From an uncultured Eubacteriales bacterium (GTDB lineage: Bacteria > Bacillota > Clostridia > Oscillospirales > Acutalibacteraceae): DNA of 64,000 nt. The first letter of the stretch is position 1. Each line of letters starts with the position of its first letter. Of the stretch, positions 16,776 through 24,927 are shown piece after piece. Position numbers and translations under genes: made by a program. Under the pieces are notes generated by a model. The model saw only the letters and a list, made by a program, of their open reading frames with translations, was not told the DNA's origin and searched no databases. Location: contig CAKTFN010000002.1 in assembly GCA_934561055.1 (NCBI GenBank), positions 248,001 through 312,000 on the forward strand, read 5' to 3'.

Positions 16776-16865
16776 TATATCCGTCCGCTGTGCCGGGGGC
16801 ACTTTTGTCGATTGAAACAAAGCAATAGGGTTCCTTTTTCATCTTTCTATTTATGCTGTCGCTTG

Positions 16866-16938
16866 GATTCGCACCGTGTCTTATATCTTCACACCCGTCC
16901 GCTCCGCTGGGGGTACTTTTGTCGATTGAAACAAAACA
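16866..16938 (-). repeat. Module 1 repeat, inverse partner of 17797-17866
   Basis: Contains GCACCGTGTCTTATATCTTC, CCGTCCGCTCCGCTGGGGGT and ACTTTTGTCGATTGAAACAA. Its reverse complement recurs almost unchanged at 17797-17866, about 0.9 kb away. A related copy precedes it at 16748-16823, whose own inverted partner is 18005-18064. Confidence 0.75.
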
Positions 16939-17104
16939 AAGCAATGAAAAGCCGAATTGACAAGGTCTTTTACGCTGTATTTCCGCCTTGACTGCGTCTG
17001 AAATGCTCGCAATGGAACAACCATTGCTGTGCTTTCATCCTTGTCAAAACAAAAATACAACGCAAAATCCTCTTGCCTCTCCGACTTTCCATCGCTTGCC
17101 AAAA

Positions 17105-17187
17105 ATTCGCTTTTTGGTACGCCGCATTTGGTGAACGAATTTTGATTTGCGGGGGAAAATCAAAATATCGTCCACCGATGCGGCTAA
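17105..17187 (+). repeat. Module 2 repeat, copy 1
   Basis: Shares TTCGCTTTT, TACGCCGCATTTGG, TTGCGGGG, AATATCG and CCGATGCGGCTA in order with the reverse complement of 17701-17786. The two copies differ by scattered substitutions, as in old non-coding duplicates. Confidence 0.65.
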
Positions 17188-17789
17188 GGTTAGGCAGTTC
17201 TTCGCTCACGTTTCAGTTAGAGAAAATCCGCTTGAATTCAAAACTTTCGGTTAAGATTGTTTAAAAGTAAAGATTCAAAACTGATAGGTTTTATCTCTGG
17301 CTTGTTGCGGATTTTTTGGCGGTATAATTTTTTGTTTGCTCGTACTTGAATGGTTGAAAGGCAAGGTTTTTTCTTTTCCTCGTGCGGATTTTAAGCGTGA
17401 ACTTTACCACTTACGCTTACTTGAATGTTGAAAAATTTAAAGGAAGGAAATCTAACTTTTTGCACCGTAAAGATTTATATGGTAAAAACGGTGTGGGTTA
17501 AACGGAAGTCTCACGAAAATTCACTACGAATGAAAAAATCAAGGCAGAACATATAAATCCACTGCAAGAAATCCGCGGAGATAAGGAAAGCAGAAAACAA
17601 TCTTTTCAGTTTCATCTGACTGAAAATCATGACAGAGTGTGGTTTAAAGATAATAGCGGATTGGTGTTTTTGAAAAGTGAGATTAGCAGACGAAACCGTT
17701 GTAGCCGCATCGGAAGCCGATATTTTCCTTTTTTCCCCGCAAAAGGGAAATTCGGTTTCCAAATGCGGCGTATTGAAAAGCGAACTTTT

Positions 17790-17866
17790 GGGTACTTTTG
17801 TTTCAATCGACAAAAGTACCCCCAGCGGAGCGAACGGATGAAAAGATATAAGACACGGTGCAAATC
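17790..17866 (+). repeat. Module 1 repeat with a perfect 12-bp hairpin
   Basis: GGGTACTTTTGT (17790-17801) and ACAAAAGTACCC (17810-17821) form a perfect 12-bp stem with an 8-base loop (TTCAATCG). The downstream part is the inverted partner of 16866-16938. Confidence 0.8.
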
Positions 17867-17890
17867 AAAACGACAGCATAAAAAAATACA

Positions 17891-17957
17891 CCGTAGCGTA
17901 GAAATTCTCTCCCTCAGTCGGCAGAGCCGACAGCTCCCTCACAGGAGGGAGCCAAAG
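17891..17957 (+). repeat. Module 3 stem-loop repeat, copy 1
   Basis: Two hairpins in series: GTCGGC-AGA-GCCGAC, then GCTCCCTC-ACAG-GAGGGAGC, preceded by CCGTAGCGTAG and CTCTCCCTCA. This is the best-preserved of four copies in the window. Similar GGAGGGAGC stem-loops are common between genes of gut Clostridia, from general memory. Confidence 0.8.
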
Positions 17958-18086
17958 AAAAGCAATTAAATAATTGTCCTGTTTCGGGAATTTCAGCTGA
18001 CAGTCAAAAGTACCCCCAGTACAGCGGTAGTATATAAATTAAAAAGATGAAACGTGCGGTTAAAGAAACAACCTCAAAAAAATAAG

Positions 18087-18154
18087 CCGTAGCGTAGGAA
18101 ATCTCTCCCTCAGTCGGCAGAGCCGCCGGCTTCCCTCACAGGAGGGCGCCAAAA
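18087..18154 (+). repeat. Module 3 stem-loop repeat, copy 2
   Basis: CCGTAGCGTAGGAAATCTC, CCCTCAGTCGGCAGAGCC and CCCTCACAGGAGGGCGCC match copy 1 with substitutions that partly break both stems. Confidence 0.75.
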
Positions 18155-18336
18155 GGAAAAGACTCATAAGCTTTTTCCGCTTTTTCTCTTCTTTGGAAAT
18201 GTTGAGCAAGACTTGAACTTTTCGTGGTAAAACACAATAAAATTATTGTTTAGGGTGATTTAATTTTGTTATTTAATGTATAGACATTTTTCCGTGTCTG
18301 TGGTATATTAAAATGAATGATAAGTGAGGTGCTGAT

Positions 18337-19770
18337 ATGTCTAATAAAGATAAAGCCGAACGAAAAATTGCCGGCGCACTGCTTGATGCGCTGCTTAAAT
18401 ATGTTGACAAAAACCCTCAAAAAAATATCCTTAAACTTCTTTCTGTTGTTGAAAAGCTGATCGGAGACACTTTCCCGAAGAAAAACTTTGAAGCAATGAA
18501 AAGAACGATTGAAAAAGGAAGCGGAGTTTATTACGATTACGCAATGAGCATTCTCAACGACCTTGACAGAGGTCTTCTCAAAAAAATGCTCCTTGCCCTC
18601 GGTCTCGGTGCCGGCGTCAAAGGAACAAAGGCCGTCAGAACGAACCGTGACGTTTATAATTGCAACATTCCGTTTTTGATTCTTATGGATCCGACAAGTG
18701 CCTGCAACTGCAAATGCAAAGGCTGCTGGGCCGCAGAATACGGCCATAAATCAAGCCTCTCCTATGACGAGATGGCAAGCGTTGTAAGGCAGGGTAAAAA
18801 GCTCGGAACTCACCTTTATATGTTCACGGGCGGCGAACCGCTCATCAAGAAAAAGGAACTCATCCGCCTTTGCGAAGAGAATCCGGACTGTGCGTTCCTC
18901 GCTTATACCAACGGAACGCTCATTGACGACGAACTTTGCAAAGAGGTTCTTCGTGTCGGAAACTTCGCCTTTGCGCTTAGCGTTGAAGGAACTGAAGAAT
19001 CAAACGACGCAAGACGCGGAAGCGGAAGCTATCAAAAAACGATTGCCGCAATGGAACTTCTCAAAAAATACGGCTGCCTTTTCGGAATGTCCGTTTGCTA
19101 TACAAGAGAAAACGTCTCCTTCGTCACAAGCGACGAATTCATGGACAAAATGATTTCTCTCGGCGTAAAGTTCGGCCTTTACTTCAACTTTATGCCCGTC
19201 GGCCACGACGCTCCGCCGGAGCTTATTCCGACTCCGGCGCAAAGAGAGCATATGTATAAATGGCTGAGAAAAACGCGCAACGGAGAAACCGGAAAACCGC
19301 TTTTCGTCATGGACTTCCAGGACGACGGCGAATATGTCGGCGGATGCATTGCCGGCGGAAGAAACTATTTCCACATCAACTCCGCAGGCGACATGGAGCC
19401 GTGCGTTTTCATCCACTTCTCCGACTCGAACATCAGAGAAAAAACGATTCTTGAAGGTCTTAAAAGTCCGCTCTTCATGGCATACAGACACAATCAGCCG
19501 TTCAACGACAATCACCTTCGTCCCTGCCCGATGCTTGAAAATCCGCAGTGTCTGAGGAAGATTATCAACGAAACGGGCGCAAAATCAACTAACCTCCTCG
19601 GCGAAGAAACGGCGGAAAGTCTTTGTGCAAAATGCGATAAATTCGCCGCCGAATGGGCGCCGGAAGCCGAAAGAATCTGGAACAGCACGAAGCATCCGAA
19701 TCCCAAAACGCAGTATTACCGTGACACTCCCGAGGGAAAAGCGGAAGCTCAAAAAGCAAATAAGAAATAA
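18337..19770 (+). CDS. Radical SAM protein with C-terminal Cys cluster
   Basis: 477 aa. A helical N-terminal region (about 1-108) precedes the radical SAM core, whose [4Fe-4S] motif is C123-x3-C127-x2-C130 (SACNCKCKGCWAAEY), followed by the SAM-binding MFTGGEPL. The C-terminal region has several Cys (GGCIAGG, EPCVFIH, RPCPMLENPQC, LCAKC) as in SPASM-type auxiliary clusters. The reaction is unknown; family members modify peptides or small molecules, but no precursor peptide is adjacent. GTGAGGTG precedes the ATG. A TAGACA-17-TATATT promoter (18278-18306 region) contains an AGACA/TGTCT inverted repeat between its hexamers. Confidence 0.88.
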   Translation: MSNKDKAERKIAGALLDALLKYVDKNPQKNILKLLSVVEKLIGDTFPKKNFEAMKRTIEKGSGVYYDYAMSILNDLDRGLLKKMLLALGLGAGVKGTKAVRTNRDVYNCNIPFLILMDPTSACNCKCKGCWAAEYGHKSSLSYDEMASVVRQGKKLGTHLYMFTGGEPLIKKKELIRLCEENPDCAFLAYTNGTLIDDELCKEVLRVGNFAFALSVEGTEESNDARRGSGSYQKTIAAMELLKKYGCLFGMSVCYTRENVSFVTSDEFMDKMISLGVKFGLYFNFMPVGHDAPPELIPTPAQREHMYKWLRKTRNGETGKPLFVMDFQDDGEYVGGCIAGGRNYFHINSAGDMEPCVFIHFSDSNIREKTILEGLKSPLFMAYRHNQPFNDNHLRPCPMLENPQCLRKIINETGAKSTNLLGEETAESLCAKCDKFAAEWAPEAERIWNSTKHPNPKTQYYRDTPEGKAEAQKANKK

Positions 19771-19776
19771 TAAATT

Positions 19777-19823
19777 AAGGCTGCCGCCTTCGTTTTCACA
19801 ACGGGCGACAGCCTTGTTTTTTT
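19777..19823. terminator. Bidirectional terminator
   Basis: AAGGCTGCCGCC pairs with GGGCGACAGCCTT (one mismatch), followed by T7. It separates convergent genes at 18337 and 19828. Confidence 0.8.
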
Positions 19824-19827
19824 GTTT

Positions 19828-20397
19828 TTAATCGTCGCAATGGTCGTAATAATAATCCTCTGCGTCGTAATAATCGAAAAAGTCGTCGTAATGATCGTCA
19901 TAAAAATCTTCCGGGTCGTAATAGTCTGCGGCATGATACGGGTCATAACGTTTCTTCTTCGTCGTTGTCGTGTATCTTTTGGTTGTTGTCGGGTCCCTTC
20001 TTATGGTGTTGCCGTTGTCAACGCCTCCGATCCAACCGTGGCTTTTGGTTGTTGTGGTTGTATATCTTTTGGTTGTTGCGGCCGGTTTTTTCTTCGTTGT
20101 TGTGACCGGCTTTTTCTTTGTTGTCGTGACCGGCTTTTTCTTCGTCGGACGGGTCTGCTTTTTGTCCGGAGATTTGTTGCTTCCTTTTTTAGTCGTTGTT
20201 TTTGAAGGCTGTTTTTTCGTTGTGTTTTTTGCTGACGTTGTTTTTTGAGCCACCGTTGCCGGAGTTGTCAACGTTTCCGGTTCACGGTTTGAATATTCAA
20301 AAACCGCCGCATAAAATCCTGCCGCACAAACCGCAAGAATCAAGATTACGGCAAGTACACCGCCTTTGATTTTCCTTTTGTTGTTCTCTTTTTCCAT
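19828..20397 (-). CDS. Single-pass membrane protein with Lys/Thr repeats and an Asp/Tyr-rich tail
   Basis: 189 aa from ATG 20397; a longer reading would start at a TTG with poor spacing. A basic N-terminus and one transmembrane helix (about 12-34) are followed by a Thr/Lys region with three imperfect KKKPVTTT units (about 85-110), two RYTTTTTK-type units, and a C-terminal 40 residues rich in D, Y and F (DYYDPEDFYDDHYDD and beyond). Topology suggests the whole repeat region is outside. Basic repeats then an acidic-aromatic tail suggest wall-polymer or ion binding, but no family is recognised. Confidence 0.72.
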   Translation of the reverse strand: MEKENNKRKIKGGVLAVILILAVCAAGFYAAVFEYSNREPETLTTPATVAQKTTSAKNTTKKQPSKTTTKKGSNKSPDKKQTRPTKKKPVTTTKKKPVTTTKKKPAATTKRYTTTTTKSHGWIGGVDNGNTIRRDPTTTKRYTTTTKKKRYDPYHAADYYDPEDFYDDHYDDFFDYYDAEDYYYDHCDD

Positions 20398-20562
20398 GCT
20401 TTTTCTTCTTTCGTCTTTTTTGATGAAAGGCAAATCCTTTTCACCGGATATATAATATCACAAACACTGTCCGATAAAACGGACTTTACTCAAAAAAGAA
20501 AAAAATATTCGCCGCAAACGAAAACCTTTTTCTTTACATTGGTATTTAGGTAAGTAAAAATC

Positions 20563-20609
20563 AAAAGCCGTAATTCACAGACGAAACGAATGTGAATTAC
20601 GGCTTTTTT
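20563..20609 (-). terminator. Terminator of the ABC exporter operon
   Basis: AAAAGCCGTAATTCACA pairs perfectly with TGTGAATTACGGCTTTT around an 11-base loop; 17 bp of stem, U-rich on both strands. Confidence 0.88.
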
Positions 20610-20620
20610 CCGGGGATAAA

Positions 20621-22552
20621 TTATTCAAGTTCAAATGCGCCCGTATAAAGCTTACAGTAAACGCCCTTTTCGGCAATGAGCTTTTCGTGGCTTCCGCGTT
20701 CGATGATTCGTCCGTGGTCAAGAACCATGATTACGTCGGAATTTTGAACGGTTGAAAGGCGGTGTGCAATTACAAAAACGGTTTTTCCCTTCATCAATGC
20801 GTCCATTCCGCTTTGAACGAGAGCTTCGGTTCTGGTGTCGATTGAAGAGGTTGCTTCGTCAAGAATCATAACCGGCGGATCGGCAACGGCGGCTCTTGCG
20901 ATTGAAAGAAGCTGTCGCTGACCCTGCGAAAGGTTTGCGCCGTTTCCGGTGAGCATTGTGTTATAGCCGTCCGGAAGACGTTTTATAAAGCCATCCGCAT
21001 TTGCAAGCTTTGCCGCTTTGAAAACTTCTTCGTCCGTTGCGTCAAGTTTGCCGTAACGGATGTTTTCCATAACGGTTCCCGTGAAAAGGTTCGTGTCCTG
21101 AAGAACAATGCCGAGCGAGCGGCGAAGGTCGCTCTTTTTGATTTTGTTGATATTGATGTTGTCATAGCGGATTTTTCCGTCCGCAATGTCATAGAAGCGG
21201 TTGATGAGGTTCGTAATCGTTGTTTTACCTGCGCCTGTTGCGCCGACAAAAGCAACTTTTTGACCCGGTTCGGCGTAAAGAGTAATGTCGTGAAGAACGT
21301 CCTTTCCTTCGGTATAAGCAAAGTCAACGTCGAAAAATCTGACTTCGCCCTTAAGCTCGGTATAGGTTACGCTTCCGTCCTCATGCGGATGCTTCCAAGC
21401 CCAAAGACCCGTTCTTTTTTCGCTTTCTTCAAGCGTACCGTCGGCGTTTTTCTTTGCGTTGACGAGGGTAACATAGCCCTCATCGGCTTCTTCCTTTTCG
21501 TCAAGGAGAGCAAAAATTCTTTCCGCACCGGCAAGAGCCATAACAACGGAGTTGAGCTGCTGAGAAAGCTGGTTGATCGGCATGACAAAGCTTTTTGAAA
21601 GCTGCATGAAAGCGGCAACCGAAGCGAACGTCAAGCCTCCGATTCCGCCAACGGAAAGAAGTCCACCGAGGACGGCAACAAGAACATACTGAAGATGACC
21701 GAGGTTGTTGTTGACGGGTCCGATTACGTTTGCAAACTTGTTTGCGTTGTATGCGTTTTCAAAAAGTTCTTCGTTCTTTTTGTCAAAGTCTGCTTTCGTT
21801 GCGTCTTCATGACAGAATACTTTGATAACCTTTTGGCCGTTGATCATTTCTTCAATATAGCCGTTGACGTCACCGAGCGACTTTTGCTGTTTCACAAAGA
21901 ACTTTCCGCTCTTTCCGGCAACTTTTCCGGTTATAAAAAGCATCATGGCAATGCTGACAACGACGAAAACCGTGAGATGCCACGAAAGGGCACACATTGC
22001 GCCGAAAACGGCAACAACGGTAACCGCCGACGAAAGCGTTTGCGGAATGGTTTGCGAAATCATCTGACGCAGTGTATCCGTATCGTTTGTATATCGGCTC
22101 ATGATATCGCCGTGAGTATTCGTGTCAAAATACTTTATCGGAAGAGTCTGCATATGGGCAAACATATCGTCTCTGATCGTTTTGAGAACACCCTGAGAAA
22201 CAATTGCCATCACCCTGTTCTGAACATAAACGGCAACGATTCCGCAAAGATAGATTGCCGCCATTTTGAGAATTGCGGTCAAAAGTCCGCCGAAATCGGG
22301 TGAAGCCGTTTTGAGCAGCGGCTCAATGTAATCGCCGATGAGCGTTTTGATGAAAAGAGAGGATGAAACGCTCGCCGCCGCACTGACGGCAATGCAAACA
22401 ACAACAATGAAAAGTTTGAGTTTGTTGCCCTTGAGAATATATGACATAAGGCGCTTGAACGTTCCCTTTTTGACCTTTTTCTTCGGCATTCCTCTTGCGT
22501 TCATTTGTCCTCTCGGTCCTGCGGGAACTCTTGCAACTCTTTCGTTTGCCAT
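20621..22552 (-). CDS. ABC exporter half-transporter, canonical-site subunit (YheH/BmrD-like)
   Basis: 643 aa: N-terminal six-helix exporter domain (about 45-345), then an ATPase domain with Walker A GATGAGKTT, signature LSQGQ and Walker B VMILDEATSSID carrying the catalytic Glu. An insert of about 30 residues before the ATPase domain (LWAWKHPHEDG) is typical of the larger partner in heterodimeric multidrug exporters. The signature has Gln in place of the second Gly of LSGGQ. The ATG overlaps the stop of the upstream partner by one base (TAATG), so the two are translationally coupled. Controlled with its partner by the MarR gene upstream. Confidence 0.92.
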   Translation of the reverse strand: MANERVARVPAGPRGQMNARGMPKKKVKKGTFKRLMSYILKGNKLKLFIVVVCIAVSAAASVSSSLFIKTLIGDYIEPLLKTASPDFGGLLTAILKMAAIYLCGIVAVYVQNRVMAIVSQGVLKTIRDDMFAHMQTLPIKYFDTNTHGDIMSRYTNDTDTLRQMISQTIPQTLSSAVTVVAVFGAMCALSWHLTVFVVVSIAMMLFITGKVAGKSGKFFVKQQKSLGDVNGYIEEMINGQKVIKVFCHEDATKADFDKKNEELFENAYNANKFANVIGPVNNNLGHLQYVLVAVLGGLLSVGGIGGLTFASVAAFMQLSKSFVMPINQLSQQLNSVVMALAGAERIFALLDEKEEADEGYVTLVNAKKNADGTLEESEKRTGLWAWKHPHEDGSVTYTELKGEVRFFDVDFAYTEGKDVLHDITLYAEPGQKVAFVGATGAGKTTITNLINRFYDIADGKIRYDNININKIKKSDLRRSLGIVLQDTNLFTGTVMENIRYGKLDATDEEVFKAAKLANADGFIKRLPDGYNTMLTGNGANLSQGQRQLLSIARAAVADPPVMILDEATSSIDTRTEALVQSGMDALMKGKTVFVIAHRLSTVQNSDVIMVLDHGRIIERGSHEKLIAEKGVYCKLYTGAFELE

Positions 22553-24303
22553 TACGCTTTTCCTCCTTTCGTCTGTGAGTTATAAACTTCGGTATAAATC
22601 GGGTCTTTTCCGAGTAGTTCTTCGTGCGTTCCGATGTTTTCAATCTTTCCTTCGTCAAGAACAATAATCTTGTCTGCGTGTTCAACCGAAGAAATACGCT
22701 GGGCAATGATTATCTTCGTCGTTTCGGGAATATAATCGGCAAAACCCTTTCTTATGAGTGCGTCGGTCCGAGTGTCAACCGCACTTGTCGAGTCGTCAAG
22801 AATAAGAATTTTCGGCTTTTTAAGAAGCGACCGTGCAATGCAGATACGCTGTTTCTGTCCGCCGGAAACGTTGGTTCCGCCCTGTTCGATATAAGTGTCA
22901 TAACCGTCTTCAAACGTTTGAATGAACGGATCCGCCTGAGCGAGAACGCAGGCCTCTTTCATTTCTTCGTCGGTTGCGTTCGGATTACCCCAGCGAAGGT
23001 TGTCTTTGATTGTTCCGGAGAAAAGGACGTTCTTTTGAAGAACCATCGCAACCTTTTCTCTCAGTGCGTCAAGGTCGTAATCACGAACGTCAACGCCGCC
23101 GACCTTGACCGAACCCGCGGTTACGTCATAAAGACGGGCGATAAGCTGAACAAGCGTTGATTTTGAAGAACCAGTTGAACCGATGATTCCGACGGTTTCA
23201 CCGCTTTCGATTCTGAACGAAGCGTCTTTGAGGCAAAGCTTGTCTTTGTCGTTCTTATAACTGAAGCCGACGTTGTCAAATTCAACCGAACCGTCTTTGA
23301 CTTCCGTAACCGGATTTTCCGGATTTTTAAGGCTGCTTTCCTCCGAAAGAATCTCAGATATACGCTCGGCTGAAGCCCGGGACATTGTAATCATTACAAA
23401 AATCATTGAAAGCATCATGAGATTCATAAGAATCTGCATTGCGTATGTCATAAGAATTACAAGATCGCCGGTGGTGAGTCCCGCTTCGGGAACGTTTCCG
23501 GTTGAAACGATGAGCTTTGCGCCGAACCATGAAATGAGAAGCATTGTTGCGTATGCGGCCGTCTGCATGAGAGGAGCGTTGAAAGCAAGAAGCTTTTCTG
23601 CCGAAACGAAGTCGCTGTAGATTTTGTCGGAAACGGAGTTGAACTTTTCCTTTTCACGCTCTTCACGAACGAAGGATTTTACAACGCGGATTCCGTGAAG
23701 ATTTTCCGAAACGATGTTGTTGAGTTTATCATACGTTTTGAAAACACGTTCAAAAATCGGATGCGCATGAGTGACGATATAATAAAGTCCAAGCGCAAGA
23801 AGCGGAAGAACGGCAAGGAAAATCAGCGAAAGACGGGGACTGATTCTTATCGCCATAATGAGCGAAAAAACAATCATCAGCGGCGAGCGCACCGCAATTC
23901 GGATAATCATCTGATATGCGTTTTGCATATTCGTGACGTCGGTCGTAAGTCTCGTCACAAGGCTTGAAACGGAAAACTTGTCGATGTTTGAAAATGAGAA
24001 CGACTGAACGTTATAGAACATATCGTGTCTGAGGTTTTTTGAAAAACCTGCGGAAGCGTAAGCGGCATATTTTCCGGCAAGCGCACCGAAAACGAGCGAC
24101 ATTATACAGAACACAACAAGCACAATACCGACCTTGACGATGTAATTCATGTCGCCGAGATTTACGCCGTAATCAAGCATTTTTCCCATGTAATACGGAA
24201 TGATTACTTCCATCACGACTTCGAGCGAAACGAAAAGCGGAGTGAGAATCGACGCTTTTTTATATTCACGGATACATTTTGAGAGTTTTTTAATCATCGG
24301 CAT
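22552..24303 (-). CDS. ABC exporter half-transporter, degenerate-site subunit (YheI/BmrC-like)
   Basis: 583 aa. Six-helix exporter domain (about 15-310) and ATPase domain with Walker A GSTGSSKST, signature VSGGQ and Walker B ILILDDSTSAVDT. The residue after Walker B is Asp rather than the catalytic Glu, and the third Gly of Walker A is Ser, both hallmarks of the non-hydrolysing site partner in BmrCD/TM287-288-type heterodimers. It must pair with the 643-aa subunit downstream. Its start overlaps the end of the MarR gene by 14 bases. Confidence 0.92.
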   Translation of the reverse strand: MPMIKKLSKCIREYKKASILTPLFVSLEVVMEVIIPYYMGKMLDYGVNLGDMNYIVKVGIVLVVFCIMSLVFGALAGKYAAYASAGFSKNLRHDMFYNVQSFSFSNIDKFSVSSLVTRLTTDVTNMQNAYQMIIRIAVRSPLMIVFSLIMAIRISPRLSLIFLAVLPLLALGLYYIVTHAHPIFERVFKTYDKLNNIVSENLHGIRVVKSFVREEREKEKFNSVSDKIYSDFVSAEKLLAFNAPLMQTAAYATMLLISWFGAKLIVSTGNVPEAGLTTGDLVILMTYAMQILMNLMMLSMIFVMITMSRASAERISEILSEESSLKNPENPVTEVKDGSVEFDNVGFSYKNDKDKLCLKDASFRIESGETVGIIGSTGSSKSTLVQLIARLYDVTAGSVKVGGVDVRDYDLDALREKVAMVLQKNVLFSGTIKDNLRWGNPNATDEEMKEACVLAQADPFIQTFEDGYDTYIEQGGTNVSGGQKQRICIARSLLKKPKILILDDSTSAVDTRTDALIRKGFADYIPETTKIIIAQRISSVEHADKIIVLDEGKIENIGTHEELLGKDPIYTEVYNSQTKGGKA

Positions 24304-24742
24304 CTTCCTCCCCGATATTTTTTCTTATTTTTGAAAGCACGGTGAAAAAGGTTTCAAGCTCTTCTTCGCTTATGCCTTCGCTGAGCCGCTTTTCAAGGGC
24401 GGCGAATTTTTCGTCGAGCGTTTCCTGAATTTTGATTGCCTTTTCGGTGAGAACGATTTTTTTGAGCCTTGCGTCGTAATCAACACCGACACGCTTTATG
24501 AGGCCGTTTTTTTCCATGAGCTTGAGCATACTCGTTGCGCTCGACGGGCGGACGTTGCATTCCTTTTCAAAATCACGCTGAAAAATGTCACGGTCACGGT
24601 TATGATAAAAAAAGCCGATTGCCCAGCCGTGAGCGCCGGTCATTTTGTCAAACTTCGCCTTATCGGTGCTGTTGTCGATATACCGCTTGATAAGCCTCGA
24701 GCATTTGTTCATTTCAAAAAAAACATATTTGTTCGATTCCAA
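24290..24742 (-). CDS. MarR family transcriptional regulator
   Basis: 150 aa with the winged-helix core: CNVRPSSATSMLKLMEKNGLIKR as recognition region and a wing containing VDYDARLKKIVLTEKA. It is the first gene of a three-gene operon with the heterodimeric ABC exporter and very probably represses it, releasing on drug binding as MarR-type sensors do. A 9-bp inverted repeat lies just after its promoter -10. Confidence 0.92.
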   Translation of the reverse strand: MESNKYVFFEMNKCSRLIKRYIDNSTDKAKFDKMTGAHGWAIGFFYHNRDRDIFQRDFEKECNVRPSSATSMLKLMEKNGLIKRVGVDYDARLKKIVLTEKAIKIQETLDEKFAALEKRLSEGISEEELETFFTVLSKIRKNIGEEDADD

Positions 24743-24768
24743 ACCTTAAACCTCCTTTAATTTTTTCG

Positions 24769-24849
24769 TTAGGTATCTGAATATTAGCCTTCTAATTGTT
24801 AGGTTTCTAACAATTTTGTATTATAAACGAAAACCGCCCCTTTTGTCAA
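24769..24849 (-). promoter_or_regulatory. MarR operon promoter and operators
   Basis: On minus: TTGACA (24849-24844), 18 bases, TATAAT (24825-24820). Immediately downstream is AATTGTTAG-GTTT-CTAACAATT (24794-24815), a perfect 9-bp inverted repeat of the length MarR dimers bind. A second, weaker match GTTAGGTATCTGAAT begins near 24769. Position over the transcription start fits autorepression. Confidence 0.75.
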
Positions 24850-24927
24850 GAAAAAAGGAGCGGTAAAAATCATAAAATTTTTATTTCTTTTTTGCGGTGT
24901 TTACGGTAAAAATGCCGTAAAAACTTT

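Larger units (their letters stand above)
16541..18336. other. 1.8-kb gene-free island made of inverted and dispersed repeats
   Basis: No convincing gene lies here on either strand: frames are short, carry no ribosome binding sites and mirror one another because the DNA is made of inverted copies. Modules seen: module 4 (16694-16775), module 1 in four copies (16748-16823, 16866-16938, 17797-17880, 18005-18064; the last two are inverted relative to the first two), module 2 in an inverted pair (17105-17187, 17701-17786), and the stem-loop module 3 in two direct copies (17891-17957, 18087-18154). The middle (about 17230-17690) is AT-rich with nothing recognised. Confidence 0.75.

Noticed and set aside
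16740..17970. Several 60-110-codon frames in the repeat island on both strands
   Set aside because: They repeat each other's peptides because the DNA consists of inverted copies, lack ribosome binding sites and have no recognisable domain.
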